Assembly (NCBI RefSeq): GCF_002834145.1
Contig: NZ_PHNT01000014.1
Span: 36,528 to 100,527, forward strand
Length of the DNA: 64,000 nucleotides
From: Roseovarius salinarum
Lineage (GTDB): Bacteria > Pseudomonadota > Alphaproteobacteria > Rhodobacterales > Rhodobacteraceae
Direction of reading: 5' to 3'
The position numbers and the translations under genes are program-made. Positions 6,951-16,424 of the stretch are shown in pieces (position 1 is the stretch's first letter; every line of letters begins with the position of its first letter). The notes beneath the pieces were generated by a model. The model was given only the letters and a program-made list of their open reading frames with translations, made no database searches and was not told the DNA's origin.

Positions 6951-8012
6951 GTGCAGATCCGGCGGGGAACTGGCAGGGGTGCCACGGCTTTGCTCGTGGC
7001 GCTGGCGTTTCTTGTGGCGGCCTGTGCCCCGCCCCGTATCGCCAAGCTGGCGACGCCCGACCCCGCGGCGCAGGTGCAGAGCCTGTTCGTGGCCACCGAG
7101 CGGCGGCTCGACCAGGTGGGGCGCATATTCGGGCAGGACCGCTCAACGGAAATGCATTACGCGCGCGTGGACGTCTCGGTGCCGCCCGTGCACGAACCGG
7201 GCCGGATCGAATGGCCCGATCGCGGCCAACCCGCTGATCCTGCGCGCCATTTCGCCGTGACCGACTACGTCGTGCACGACCGGGTCGGCTCGTTCCGGCA
7301 GGCCTTGCGCGCCCGCCGCGACGGGACCGAGACGATGGTCTATGTCCACGGCTACAACAACACCCTGTCTGAGGCGATGTACCGGCTGGCCCAGATCCGC
7401 GCGGATTTCGAGCCGCCGATGCCCTCCGTCCTGTTCTCCTGGCCATCGGCGGGCGATCCGCGCGGCTATATCTATGATCGTGACAGCGTGCTGTTCGCGC
7501 GTGACGACCTCAAGGCGCTGCTGGGCGACCTGACGGCGGGGCAGGGGGAAAAGGTGTTCCTGCTGGCCCACTCCATGGGGGCGCACCTGGTGATGGAGGT
7601 CTTGCGCCAGGCTGCGATCGCCGGTGACCGTCGGCTGCTGAACCGGATCTCGGGCGTGGTGCTGATGTCGCCCGACATCGATCCCGACCTGTTCCGCCGG
7701 CAGGCCGAAGCGATCGGTGACCTGCCCCAGCCGTTCCTGATCTTCATTTCCGAGCGCGACCGGGTTCTCAACCTTGCCGCGCTGATCACCGGCCGCAAAC
7801 CTCGGCTTGGCGGCATCACCGACCCGGCGGAGGTCGCGGGGCTGGATGTGCAGGTGGTCGATTTCACCGCGCTGTCGGAGGATAACGCGGCCAACCACGC
7901 GGTGCCCGTGACATCGCCCGCGGCGATCTCGGTGCTGCGGGGCATGATCGAGCAGGCCGCGCGAAACGCCACGGGCTTCGAGGAGTACATGCTGCTGCCC
8001 GCCCAGCCCTGA
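6951..8012 (+). CDS. Lipoprotein alpha/beta hydrolase (DUF900 / COG4782 type)
   Basis: The GTG start at 6951 gives a lipoprotein signal peptide: Arg/Lys N-terminus, hydrophobic ATALLVALAFLVAAC with the lipobox LVAAC. After a linker comes an alpha/beta-hydrolase core with VYVHGYNNTLSEAMYRLAQI, the nucleophile elbow LAHSMGAHL (Ser), LMSPDIDPD, and late acidic and His residues (ENAANHAVPV). This matches the COG4782 esterase/lipase-like family. It would sit on the periplasmic face of a membrane. Its substrate is unknown. The start is a GTG without a strong ribosome-binding site. Confidence 0.82.
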   Translation: MQIRRGTGRGATALLVALAFLVAACAPPRIAKLATPDPAAQVQSLFVATERRLDQVGRIFGQDRSTEMHYARVDVSVPPVHEPGRIEWPDRGQPADPARHFAVTDYVVHDRVGSFRQALRARRDGTETMVYVHGYNNTLSEAMYRLAQIRADFEPPMPSVLFSWPSAGDPRGYIYDRDSVLFARDDLKALLGDLTAGQGEKVFLLAHSMGAHLVMEVLRQAAIAGDRRLLNRISGVVLMSPDIDPDLFRRQAEAIGDLPQPFLIFISERDRVLNLAALITGRKPRLGGITDPAEVAGLDVQVVDFTALSEDNAANHAVPVTSPAAISVLRGMIEQAARNATGFEEYMLLPAQP

Positions 8013-8071
8013 CGCGCCCTTTGACGCCAAGCTGCGCGGCGCGATAGTCTGACCCGCGAAAGGAGACGACC

Positions 8072-8341
8072 ATGGCCGGCGGATGGGCACGAGACGGTGC
8101 CGTGCACGAGCAGATCGAGGCGTCGGTGGAGGACGAGCTCAAGCGCCTGAAGGCGCGGTCCGGGCCACGGGGCGAAAGCCTGACGCATTGCGCCGAGTGC
8201 GAGGAGCCGATCCCCGAGGCGCGGCGGCAGGCGCTGCCCGGCGTGAAACTGTGCATCGAGTGCCAGCAGGAGCGCGACGGCGCCCGCGGCGCGCGCGGCG
8301 GCATCAACCGGCGCGGGTCCAAGGACAGCCAGCTGAAATAG
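8072..8341 (+). CDS. DksA/TraR family C4-type zinc-finger protein (short)
   Basis: This 89-residue protein carries the DksA/TraR zinc finger HCAECEEPIPEARRQALPGV followed by KLCIEC, that is C-x2-C-x17-C-x2-C. It lacks the long coiled coil of DksA, like the YbiI/TraR-type short members. GGAGACGACC precedes the ATG. The Gly/Arg-rich tail is typical. Family members bind the secondary channel of RNA polymerase, but for short forms the role is mostly unknown. A second DksA-like gene lies at 56172. Confidence 0.88.
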   Translation: MAGGWARDGAVHEQIEASVEDELKRLKARSGPRGESLTHCAECEEPIPEARRQALPGVKLCIECQQERDGARGARGGINRRGSKDSQLK

Positions 8342-8347
8342 GCGCGC

Positions 8348-8623
8348 CTATCCCAGTTCCAACGAGCTGGCAGGCGTCGTGCCGTCAAACCATTTCATTT
8401 CGACCTCGAGGCTGTGCTGAGTGCCCCGCCGGCGCTTTTCCTCATCCTCGACCTTGATCTCGAGCACCATCTGCCCGGGCAGATCCAGCGCCATTTCCTC
8501 TTCGCCCCGGCGAAGGGTGACCCGGCCGGAGTCCAGCCTGTCCGCGAGATCGCGCAGGAACGCGCCGACCTCCTGCCGGGATCTGGTTTCCTTGCTGCTG
8601 AACAGAACGGTCTCGCGGCCCAT
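8348..8623 (-). CDS. amphi-Trp domain protein
   Basis: A 91-residue protein of the amphi-Trp family: SKETRSRQEVGAFLRDLADR, then a strand pair containing LDLPGQMVLEIKVEDEEK, then LEVEMKWFDG with the conserved Trp. The start at 8623 is chosen over 8641 because AGGAGGG lies five bases upstream. The family is a small predicted strand-rich domain of unknown function, common in Rhodobacteraceae and halophiles. It is convergent with the zinc-finger gene, leaving six bases between them. Confidence 0.8.
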   Translation of the reverse strand: MGRETVLFSSKETRSRQEVGAFLRDLADRLDSGRVTLRRGEEEMALDLPGQMVLEIKVEDEEKRRRGTQHSLEVEMKWFDGTTPASSLELG

Positions 8624-8773
8624 CTTGCCCTCCTCTTCCACGAACGCCCCGAAAGACGGTGCAGGAAACCGGGCGGCGATGTCGCAACCCGCCCGGCAGT
8701 GCGCTCGTCTTCCGATCTGGACGTGGGAAGGCGGGCGCCGCGTTCAAGGTCATGCGGCAAGATGCGGCACGTG

Positions 8774-10594
8774 TCAGCCTTCCATCGCCTCCAGCTCGTC
8801 GATCATCCGCGAGATCATCGACAGCCCCTTGTCCCAGAAGGCCGGGTCCGTCGCATCGAGGCCGAAGGGCGCGAGCAGCTCGGTGTGGTGCTTGGAGCCG
8901 CCGGCCTTGAGCATCTCGAAATACTTGTCCTCGAACCCGTCCGTGCCTTCCTCGTAGACAGCGTAGAGCGCGTTCACCAGCCCGTCACCGAAGGCGTAGG
9001 CATAGACGTAGAACGGCGAGTGGACGAAATGCGGGATGTAGGCCCAGAAGGTTTCGTAGCCGTCCATGAACTCGAACGCCGGCCCGAGGCTTTCGGCCTG
9101 CACCGACATCCACAGCGCGTTGATGTCGTCGGGCGTCAGCTCGCCCTCGCGGCGGGCGGCGTGAAGCTTGCACTCGAAATCGTAGAAGGCGATCTGGCGG
9201 ACGACCGTGTTGATCATGTCCTCGACCTTGCCGGCCAGCAGCACCTTGCGTTCGGTTGCCGTCTCGGCATTGTCGAGCATGCGGCGGAAGGTCAGCATCT
9301 CGCCGAAGACGCTGGCGGTCTCGGCCAGCGTCAGCGGCGTGCTCGCCAGGAGTTCGCCCTGATCGGCCGCCAGCCGCTGGTGCACCCCGTGGCCCAGCTC
9401 GTGGGCGAGCGTCATCACGTCGCGCGGCTTGCCGAGGTAGTTGAGCATCACGTAGGGGTGCACGTCGGTCACGGTGGGATGCGCGAAGGCGCCGGGCGAC
9501 TTGCCCGGTTTCACACCCGCGTCGATCCAGCCCTTGTCGAAGAAGGGCTCGGCCAGGTCGGCCATGCGCGGATCGAAGGCGCGATAGGCCGCGCTCACGG
9601 TTTCGCGGGCCGTGTCCCAGTCGACGGTCTTTGGATCCTCGATGGGCAGGGGCGCGTTGCGGTCCCAGACCTGCATCTTGTCGACGCCCAGCCACTTGCG
9701 CTTGAGCTCGTAATAACGGTGGCTCAGCCGCGGGTAGGCGGAGACGACCGCGTCGCGCAGCGCCTCGACGACCTCGGGCTCGACATCGTTTGCCAGGTGC
9801 CGCCCGGTCTGCGGGGTGGGCATGCCGCGCCAGCGGTCGATCACCTCCTTTTCCTTGGCAGAGGTGTTGTGCACGCGCGAGAAGGTGCGGATGTTGGCGC
9901 CGAAGACCCGCGCCAGTTCGCGCGCCGCGGCCTCGCGCCGGCCGCGGTCCGGGTCGGTCAGCAGGTTGAGGGTGGATTCAATGCCCATCTCCTCGCCGTC
10001 GATGGTGAAGGTCAGCCCGGCGATCGTTTCGTCGAACAGCCGCTCCCAGGCGTCACCGACGACGCCCATGTCGTGCAGGAACTTCTCCAGCTCGTCGGAC
10101 AGCTGATAGGGCTTCATCGCGCGGATGCGGCGGATGACCGGCGCGTAGCGGGCCAGTTCCGCGTTCTCGTCGTACATGGCCTTCAGCCGCGCCTCGTCGA
10201 GGCGGTTGAGCTCGAGCGTGAAGAACACCAGCGGCGTGGTGTATTCGGTGATCTTCTCCTGGCAGTCGGACAGGAACTTGGCGCGGCCGCCATCGGTGGT
10301 GCACTGGTGATAGCGCAGCCCGGCGAACGACATGATCCGCCCCGCGACGGTGCTGATCCTCTCGTCGCGGCGGATGCATTCCAGCAGGCCGTCGGCGCCG
10401 AGGTCGTCCAGCTTGCCCTCGTAATCGGCGGCGAAATCCGCGCAGGCCTGTTTGAGCCAGTCGAGGTCGCGCTGAAGCTCCGGCGCGTCCTCGCCCTTGT
10501 AAAGATCGCTCAGGTCCCATTCGGGCAGGTTGCCCAGCTCCTCTTGGCCGGCGGTGGCGTTGGCGTCATGGACGGGGCGGGGCGTGTGCAACAT
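8774..10594 (-). CDS. pepF: M3 family oligoendopeptidase F
   Basis: This 606-residue cytosolic zinc metallopeptidase has the M3 motif HELGHGVHQ at about residues 398-406, with the downstream glutamate in LTLAETASVFGEML. The N-terminal helical half begins LPEWDLSDLYKGEDAPELQR, typical of PepF/M3B. It cleaves short peptides, probably in peptide turnover. The ATG at 10594, after GAGAGGA, is preferred to a longer frame open to 10690. Length is normal for the family. It is flanked by unrelated genes and looks monocistronic. Confidence 0.93.
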   Translation of the reverse strand: MLHTPRPVHDANATAGQEELGNLPEWDLSDLYKGEDAPELQRDLDWLKQACADFAADYEGKLDDLGADGLLECIRRDERISTVAGRIMSFAGLRYHQCTTDGGRAKFLSDCQEKITEYTTPLVFFTLELNRLDEARLKAMYDENAELARYAPVIRRIRAMKPYQLSDELEKFLHDMGVVGDAWERLFDETIAGLTFTIDGEEMGIESTLNLLTDPDRGRREAAARELARVFGANIRTFSRVHNTSAKEKEVIDRWRGMPTPQTGRHLANDVEPEVVEALRDAVVSAYPRLSHRYYELKRKWLGVDKMQVWDRNAPLPIEDPKTVDWDTARETVSAAYRAFDPRMADLAEPFFDKGWIDAGVKPGKSPGAFAHPTVTDVHPYVMLNYLGKPRDVMTLAHELGHGVHQRLAADQGELLASTPLTLAETASVFGEMLTFRRMLDNAETATERKVLLAGKVEDMINTVVRQIAFYDFECKLHAARREGELTPDDINALWMSVQAESLGPAFEFMDGYETFWAYIPHFVHSPFYVYAYAFGDGLVNALYAVYEEGTDGFEDKYFEMLKAGGSKHHTELLAPFGLDATDPAFWDKGLSMISRMIDELEAMEG

Positions 10595-10747
10595 GGGGTC
10601 CTCTCTCGCATTCGGGTCTGCCACAGATAGGTCCGGCGCGGGTGCGGGATCAAGCCCGGAACGTGTCGACCGCCCGGGATTCGCGGACACGGGCCGGCAC
10701 GGGCGGACAGCCGGACAGGTGTCGACGCCGGCGGGCCGGCCGCCGCG

Positions 10748-11650
10748 CTAGCGTGGCGTTCCGCGGCGGCGCCGGGGCAGCGGCCAGACCTCGAGAAGCG
10801 CGGCCACCAGCACCAGCGCGCCGCCGGCGATCTCGGCCCGCCCCATCTGCTCGTCCGCCAGCCATGCCGCCGAGGCCGCGCCGACGAGAACCTCGGTCAT
10901 CAGCAGGATGCCCACGCGCGCGGGTTCCAGCCGCGCGGTGGCCCACATCAACCCGGCCATCGACAGCCCCCACCACAGCCCGCCGGCGGCCAGCGCCCAT
11001 CCGGCGCCAGCCCACAGCCCGGCCGGGTCCGGCCCGGCCGGCAGCGGCGCGAACAGCGGCACCAGCGCGGCCGCGCCCACGCAGGCGCCTGCCGCGAAGA
11101 CGAAGGCGGCTTCGCCCGGCCCCAGCGGGGCCTTGGTGCGGATGCCCGTCGTGGCGACCGACCACAGCAACCCCGACAGCAGCGCCAGCCATTCGCCGGC
11201 GCCGCGGGGCAACGGCACGCCACCATCCGCACCCAGCATCACCGCCAGTCCGGCCATCCCCACCGCGATCGCCGCCAGCCGCAGCGGTGCGGCCGGCCAG
11301 CCCATCACGACCCGGCCGATCAGCGTGCTCCAGACGGGCGTGAGAAAGAACAGCAGGATCACGATCGCCACCCGCCCGTGGACGAAGGCGACCGAGTAAA
11401 GCACGAAGGCCGCCCCGCCGAGGGCGACCGCGGCCACGGCCATCCGGTCGGCCGCGGCAAGTTGCCGGCGCCGCGCCGCGGCCACGGGCGCCAGCAGCAA
11501 CGCCGCGGCGGCGACGATGGCCAGCGTGCCCCAGGCGCCCGGCAGCGCGGTTTCCGCCAGCCGGCGCACCGGGATCCAGTAGAGCCCCCAGAGCGCGCCG
11601 GTGCCCAGCACGACGAGCGAGGCGGCAAGGCTCGTGCGGTTCGTCTGCAT
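10748..11650 (-). CDS. DMT superfamily (EamA) transporter
   Basis: A 300-residue protein with about ten hydrophobic segments arranged as two EamA repeats. The first opens with LGTGALWGLYWIPVRRLAET and the second with LLSGLLWSVATTGIRTKAPL. A conserved LFFLTPVWSTLIGRVVMGW segment sits in repeat one. Members export amino acids or metabolites, and some import nucleotide sugars; the substrate cannot be inferred. A basic tail RRRRGTPR sits in the cytoplasm. It is downstream of the DNA ligase by about 40 bases and may share its transcript. Confidence 0.87.
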   Translation of the reverse strand: MQTNRTSLAASLVVLGTGALWGLYWIPVRRLAETALPGAWGTLAIVAAAALLLAPVAAARRRQLAAADRMAVAAVALGGAAFVLYSVAFVHGRVAIVILLFFLTPVWSTLIGRVVMGWPAAPLRLAAIAVGMAGLAVMLGADGGVPLPRGAGEWLALLSGLLWSVATTGIRTKAPLGPGEAAFVFAAGACVGAAALVPLFAPLPAGPDPAGLWAGAGWALAAGGLWWGLSMAGLMWATARLEPARVGILLMTEVLVGAASAAWLADEQMGRAEIAGGALVLVAALLEVWPLPRRRRGTPR

Positions 11651-11692
11651 GGGGCCCGGATACCCGCCTTCGTGCGGCTTGGCAAAGCCCGC

Positions 11693-13288
11693 TCAGCCGT
11701 AGGCGGCCAGCATCTCGTGCAGGTGCTCCAGCGTGTCGGCCTCGGCCGCGCCCTTGTCGTGGCGCCAGCGGCTCATCCGGGGAAAGCGCAGGGCCACGCC
11801 CGACTTGTGGCGGCGGCTTTCCTGGATACCCTCGAAGGCGATCTCGAAGACATGCGCGGGGCGCACCTGTCGCACGGGGCCGAAGCGCTGCACGGTGTTG
11901 CGCCGCACCCACTGCGTGATCTCGCGGAACTCGGCGTCGGTCAGCCCGGAATAGGCCTTGGTGAAGGGCACGAGGTCATCGCCCGCGCGCACCGCGAAGG
12001 TGAAATCGGTGAACAGGTTGGCGCGGCGCCCGTGGCCCTGCTGGGCATAGATCAGCACCGCGTCGATCGTCAGCGGGTCGAGCTTCCATTTCCACCAGTC
12101 GCCTTTCCTGCGCCCGGCGTGGTAGGGGCTGTCGGCGCGCTTGAGCATCAGCCCCTCGGCCCGGCGCGCGCGGGCCGTGCCGCGCAGCGCGGCCAGATCC
12201 GCCCAGCTGTCGAAGGGTACCAACGGCGAGGGCCGCAGGGCCGCGTTTTCAGGCACCCGCGCCAGCACCTCGTCCAGCGCGGCCCGGCGTTCGGCTAGGG
12301 GCCGCGCGCGGATGTCGCGCCCCCCGAGTTCCAGCAGGTCGTAGGCCAGCAGGACCGCCGGCGCCTCGGCCAGCAGCGAACGGGGCACATGCTTGCGCCC
12401 GATGCGCTTTTGCAACGCGGCGAACGGCAGCGGCCCGTCGCCGGACCACGCCAGCACCTCGCCGTCGATGACCGTGCCATCGGGCAGCCAGTCCGCGGCG
12501 CCGGCGAACTCGGGGAAGCGGTCGGTCATCAGCTCCTCGCCGCGCGACCACAGGTGGTGCGCGCCGGCGCGGGCGATGAGTTGGCCGCGGATGCCGTCCC
12601 ACTTCCACTCCGCGCGCCAGTCGTGCGGGGCGCCGAGGGCCTCCGGGCCCGTCTCGTCCAGCCCGTGGGCCAGGCAGAACGGGTAGGGGCGCGCGGTGTC
12701 GGCGACAGGGTCGTCGGCCTCGATCAGCGTGTGCCAGGTCGTGCTGTCCGGTGTCCAGTCGCCCATCAGGCGGTGGGCCAGCTCCGCCTCTTCGCGGCCG
12801 GTGGCCTGCGCCAGCGCGCGGGTCATCAGCTTGCGGCTGACGCCCACGCGGAAGCCGCCCGTGATCAGCTTGTTGAACACCAGCCGCTCCACGGGCGGCA
12901 TCCGGTCCCAGGCATCGAGTACCGCCGCCTTGCGCGCGGCCTCGTCGGCGTCGTCGAGCGCGCGCAGCCGCCCGATCCAGGTGCTCAGCCCGTCGTCGTG
13001 CGACCGTGTCGGCGCGGGCAGCACCAGCGCGATGGTCTCGGCCAGGTCGCCCACGATCGGATAGCTTTCCTCGAACAGCCATAGTGGAATGCCCGCCCGC
13101 TCGGCCGCCCATTCGCGCAGGCGGGAGGTGGTGATCGCCCGGCGCGGCCGGCGGCCCGAGAACAGCGCGACGGTCCAGACCCGGTCCTCGGGCGGGGCCG
13201 CGCGGAAGTATTCCGCCAGCGCCTCGACCTTGGCGTTTGTCCGCGTCGTCTGGTCGACCGCGGTGAAGAGCCGTGCCAGTTGCCGCAT
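11693..13288 (-). CDS. Ligase-module ATP-dependent DNA ligase
   Basis: The 531-residue protein has an N-terminal DNA-binding domain (LARLFTAVDQTTRTNAKVEA, VFNKLITGGFRVGVSRKLM), the adenylation domain with motif I EWKWDGIRGQ (catalytic K229), motif III YDLLELGG, motif IV EGLMLKR, motif V WWKWKLDP, and a C-terminal OB fold (VFEIAFEGIQESRRHKSGVA). It belongs to the ligase that travels with an MBL-fold exonuclease, an Lhr-like helicase and a phosphoesterase in a DNA-damage module. The exonuclease is at 14428; the helicase and phosphoesterase are not in this window. Confidence 0.93.
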   Translation of the reverse strand: MRQLARLFTAVDQTTRTNAKVEALAEYFRAAPPEDRVWTVALFSGRRPRRAITTSRLREWAAERAGIPLWLFEESYPIVGDLAETIALVLPAPTRSHDDGLSTWIGRLRALDDADEAARKAAVLDAWDRMPPVERLVFNKLITGGFRVGVSRKLMTRALAQATGREEAELAHRLMGDWTPDSTTWHTLIEADDPVADTARPYPFCLAHGLDETGPEALGAPHDWRAEWKWDGIRGQLIARAGAHHLWSRGEELMTDRFPEFAGAADWLPDGTVIDGEVLAWSGDGPLPFAALQKRIGRKHVPRSLLAEAPAVLLAYDLLELGGRDIRARPLAERRAALDEVLARVPENAALRPSPLVPFDSWADLAALRGTARARRAEGLMLKRADSPYHAGRRKGDWWKWKLDPLTIDAVLIYAQQGHGRRANLFTDFTFAVRAGDDLVPFTKAYSGLTDAEFREITQWVRRNTVQRFGPVRQVRPAHVFEIAFEGIQESRRHKSGVALRFPRMSRWRHDKGAAEADTLEHLHEMLAAYG

Positions 13289-13352
13289 CGCGCCACCCGC
13301 TGCGCCGCCCTGCGCGGCGACGCGGCAAAGGATGGCGCGCCGCGCCGCGCGG

Positions 13353-14357
13353 TCAAGCGGGCGCGGGGCCCGGTTCGCCGGCCGCGTCGTCGCTGCCGAA
13401 GGTCAGGTAGGCTTGCAGCTCCTGCCGGATCTCGGGGGCGAGTTCGTCGGAATGCAGGACGCGTGCGTAGAACAGCGTGAAATAGATCACCTTGACCGCC
13501 GTGACGACGCGCTTGAACGCCGACGACACCAGCTTGCCGAGGAAGATGCACACGAAGATCGGCAGCCAGTTGAACACCGTGTCCGCCGACCAGGGCAGGT
13601 AGCCGAAGGCCTCCGGCGGCAGCAGCTCGCCCAGTTCGCCGCCTTCGAAGGCGGCGGGCATGATCCCGCTGGCCCATGTGCCCAGCGCCACGCCGGCGAG
13701 GATCAGCAGGAAATAGAGCGGCGCCATGATTGTGGCCACCACGCGGCCCATGACGTCGATGCCGAAGACGCCCACCAGCGTCTCGGGCACGTTCTCGCGC
13801 GCGGCGCGCAGCTTGCCCATGCCGTCGCGGAACCCCACGCCGTCCACCGCGAAGGCGGGCAGCAGGAAATGGTTGACCAGGTCCCAGCCCTCGGTCATCG
13901 CGCCGAGGATCAGGTTGGTCAGGAACCCGTTGTTTTCCGAGTTGCTGCGCCGCCAGGCGATCCAGGCCGCCGCCATGTCCAGAAGCGCCAGGATGCGGAT
14001 CTGCCCGCCCAGCTCACCGGCGCGCGCGGTTGCCTCGGGAAAGCTGCGGTCGCGGCCCGAGGCGGTCTCGAACACCAGCCAGCTCAGCGCCAGTTCCTGC
14101 CTGTTGAAATAGAAGAAGTGGTAGATGCCCACGCCCGCCCAGAGCAGCAGCAGGATGGTGCCGGTGCCGTTCGCCTCGACGACGTAGGCCGCGATCATGG
14201 CGAAGAAGAGCGTCACCAGGATCACCGAGAAGACGACCGTGCGGATCACGGGGGCGACGATGTCGAAATCGCGGCCCACGATGGTGACCGTGTGCTTGAG
14301 CAGATAGCCCATCTGCGAGAATCGCTCGCTCAGGCCCGGCTTGCGGAAACGTGTCAT
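13353..14357 (-). CDS. Multipass membrane protein, function unknown
   Basis: This 334-residue protein starts at 14357 after AAGGGA. It has two strong N-terminal membrane segments (VIRTVVFSVILVTLFFAMIA; GTILLLLWAGVGIYHFFYF), a central amphipathic part with Trp-rich stretches (ALLDMAAAWIAWRRSNSENN), and further hydrophobic segments around residues 215-290. I do not recognise a family. It lies between the ligase and its exonuclease, reading the same way, with gaps of about 64 and 70 bases, so it interrupts a usually compact repair module. Whether it works with them is open. Confidence 0.7.
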   Translation of the reverse strand: MTRFRKPGLSERFSQMGYLLKHTVTIVGRDFDIVAPVIRTVVFSVILVTLFFAMIAAYVVEANGTGTILLLLWAGVGIYHFFYFNRQELALSWLVFETASGRDRSFPEATARAGELGGQIRILALLDMAAAWIAWRRSNSENNGFLTNLILGAMTEGWDLVNHFLLPAFAVDGVGFRDGMGKLRAARENVPETLVGVFGIDVMGRVVATIMAPLYFLLILAGVALGTWASGIMPAAFEGGELGELLPPEAFGYLPWSADTVFNWLPIFVCIFLGKLVSSAFKRVVTAVKVIYFTLFYARVLHSDELAPEIRQELQAYLTFGSDDAAGEPGPAPA

Positions 14358-14427
14358 CGCTGTCCCTTTCTTCCTGTCGGCCCCTGCGGCCCGTCGCCGC
14401 GGAGCCTCGCCGGAAAGGGGCGTCGGA

Positions 14428-15447
14428 TCAAGGGGGGGCTGACCCGGCCGGCGGCGCGCCTTCATCGAGCGTCTCGCCGGTGAACTCGGTGGGCACGATG
14501 CGGGCGTCGTATCCCCGGCTCGTCAGCCAGCGCGCGAAGATCTCGGTATAGCCGTGCGTGACATGCACCGATTGCGCGCCGGTTTCGGCGATGGCGCGGT
14601 TCAGGCCGGCCCAGTCGGCATGGTCCGAGATCACGAATCCTCGGTCGACCCCGCGGCGGCGCCGGACCCCGCGCAGGCACATCCAGCCGCTGGCGACCCC
14701 GGTCGAGGCGGGGCGGAACCGGCGCGCCCAGCCGGTCGAGAAGGCGCCGGGCGGCGCCAGGACCAGCGCGCCGGGATGGTCCTGGCGCCGCGTGCCGGGG
14801 GTGACGGGCACGGTGTCGGGCAGGGCCAGGCCCTGCGCGCGAAGCACGGCGTTGGTATTCTCGACCGCGCCGTGGGTCAGGACGGGGCCGATCGACGTGT
14901 CCAGCAGCGACAACACCCGCTGCGCCTTGCCCAGCGCGTAGGCACCCAGAAGGCTGAACCGGCCCGCGGCGGCGTTGGCGGCCCACCACGCGTTGATCTC
15001 GGCCGCGACCCCGGCCTGCGGCGGCCAGTCGAAGACGGGCAGGCCGAAGGTGCATTCGCTCACGAAGTGGTGGCAGCGCAGCGGCTCGAACGGCGCAGAC
15101 AGCGCGTCGGCCTCGAGCTTGTAGTCGCCGGAGACGACCCAGACCTCGCCACCGACCTCAACCCGCACCTGCGCCGAGCCGGGCACGTGCCCGGCGGGGT
15201 GCAGCGACACGCGCGCCCCGCCGATCCGGCGGACCTCGCCGTAGGCCACAGTGTCGAGCGTTATCTCGCCCAGCCGGTGGCGCATCACCGGCGCGGCATC
15301 ATCGGTCGCCAGGTAACGCGCGTGCCCCGGGCGGGCGTGGTCGGCATGCCCGTGAGTGATGACGGCGCGGTCCACCGGCTGCCAGGGGTCGACGAAGAAG
15401 TCGCCCGCCGGGCAGTAGATGCCGCGCTGCGTGAACTCCAGTACCAT
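14428..15447 (-). CDS. Ligase-associated DNA damage response exonuclease (MBL fold)
   Basis: The protein begins with the conserved RGIYCPAGDFFVDPWQPVDR and has the metallo-beta-lactamase signature ITHGHADHARPGH, SGDYK, and HxxGH-like HPAGHVPGS, followed by the beta-CASP-like part ending ISDHADWAGL and VHVTHGYTEI. This matches the ligase-associated exonuclease, related to SNM1/Pso2. It would trim DNA ends before sealing by the ligase at 11693. The ATG at 15447 is used; a GTG at 15456 is possible, and neither has a good ribosome-binding site. Confidence 0.92.
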   Translation of the reverse strand: MVLEFTQRGIYCPAGDFFVDPWQPVDRAVITHGHADHARPGHARYLATDDAAPVMRHRLGEITLDTVAYGEVRRIGGARVSLHPAGHVPGSAQVRVEVGGEVWVVSGDYKLEADALSAPFEPLRCHHFVSECTFGLPVFDWPPQAGVAAEINAWWAANAAAGRFSLLGAYALGKAQRVLSLLDTSIGPVLTHGAVENTNAVLRAQGLALPDTVPVTPGTRRQDHPGALVLAPPGAFSTGWARRFRPASTGVASGWMCLRGVRRRRGVDRGFVISDHADWAGLNRAIAETGAQSVHVTHGYTEIFARWLTSRGYDARIVPTEFTGETLDEGAPPAGSAPP

Positions 15448-15549
15448 GCGTGCCACGATAGCCCGCCGCGGCCCGCCCGCCAGCCCCTTGCGGGCCGGCC
15501 CCGCGCGGCTATGCTGCGCAGCCGCAGGTCAGGACAAAGGGGACGGGCG

Positions 15550-16380
15550 ATGAGATTTGCGAGATACGGGATGCCGGGGCAGGAGACGCCGGCGGTGCTG
15601 GACACGGCAGGCCGGCTGCGCGACCTGTCGGGCGTTGTGGACGACCTTGCCGGCCCGGTGCTGGGCGACCTGCCGCGCATCGACCCCGAAACGCTGCCCG
15701 AGGTGGCCGGCACGCCGCGCCTCGGCCCGCCGGTGGCCGGCGTGGGCAAGTTCATCGGCATCGGGTTGAACTATTCCGACCACGCGGCCGAAGCGGGGCT
15801 GGAACCGCCCGCCGAGCCGATCGTCTTCATGAAGGCGACCTCGTCGATCGTGGGGCCGGACGACGACGTGCTGCTGCCGCGCGGGTCGGAGAAATCCGAC
15901 TGGGAGGTCGAGCTTGGCGTGGTGATCGGCCGCCACGCCAAGCACGTGCCGCAAGAGCGTGCGCTGGATCACGTGGCGGGGTACTGCATCGTCAACGACG
16001 TCTCCGAGCGCGCGCTGCAGGGCGAGGGCACCGGGCAGTGGACCAAGGGCAAGAGCTGCGACACATTCGGGCCGACGGGGCCGTGGCTGGTCACGCCCGA
16101 TCAGGTCGGCGACCCGCAGGCGCTGGACCTCGCGCTCGATCTCAACGGCGAACGGATGCAGACCGGCAACAGCGCCGCGATGATCTTTTCCGTGGCGCGG
16201 ATCGTTGCCTACCTGAGCAGGATGATGAGCCTGCACCCCGGCGACGTGATCGCGACCGGCACGCCGCCTGGCGTGGGCATGGGCCGCAGGCCACGGCGTT
16301 TCCTGAAGGAGGGTGACGAGATGCGGCTGAGCATCTCGGGTCTGGGCGAGCAGTGCCAGAGGGTCGGCCGCGAACCCTGA
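15550..16380 (+). CDS. Fumarylacetoacetate hydrolase family protein
   Basis: This 276-residue protein has the FAH fold. The core begins FIGIGLNYSDHAAEAGL, with metal-binding acids in SDWEVELGVVIG, then GYCIVNDVSERALQ, KSCDTFGPTGPW, and IATGTPPGVGMG. The catalytic His of the lid region lies in NYSDHA. Relatives act as 2-keto-4-pentenoate hydratases, acylpyruvases, or ureidoglycolate or 2,4-diketo-3-deoxyfuconate hydrolases. The combination without neighbours of a degradation operon does not fix the substrate. The start follows AAGGGGACGGGCG. Confidence 0.9.
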   Translation: MRFARYGMPGQETPAVLDTAGRLRDLSGVVDDLAGPVLGDLPRIDPETLPEVAGTPRLGPPVAGVGKFIGIGLNYSDHAAEAGLEPPAEPIVFMKATSSIVGPDDDVLLPRGSEKSDWEVELGVVIGRHAKHVPQERALDHVAGYCIVNDVSERALQGEGTGQWTKGKSCDTFGPTGPWLVTPDQVGDPQALDLALDLNGERMQTGNSAAMIFSVARIVAYLSRMMSLHPGDVIATGTPPGVGMGRRPRRFLKEGDEMRLSISGLGEQCQRVGREP

Positions 16381-16424
16381 GCGGCCGTGCGGAGCGCCTG
16401 GCGGCGCGCACGATCCGTCGAACG

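Noticed and set aside
8414..10630. Very long open frame on the plus strand
   Set aside because: It is antisense to pepF, whose HELGH motif and full family pattern are clear. The long antisense frame is a by-product of GC-rich codon use.
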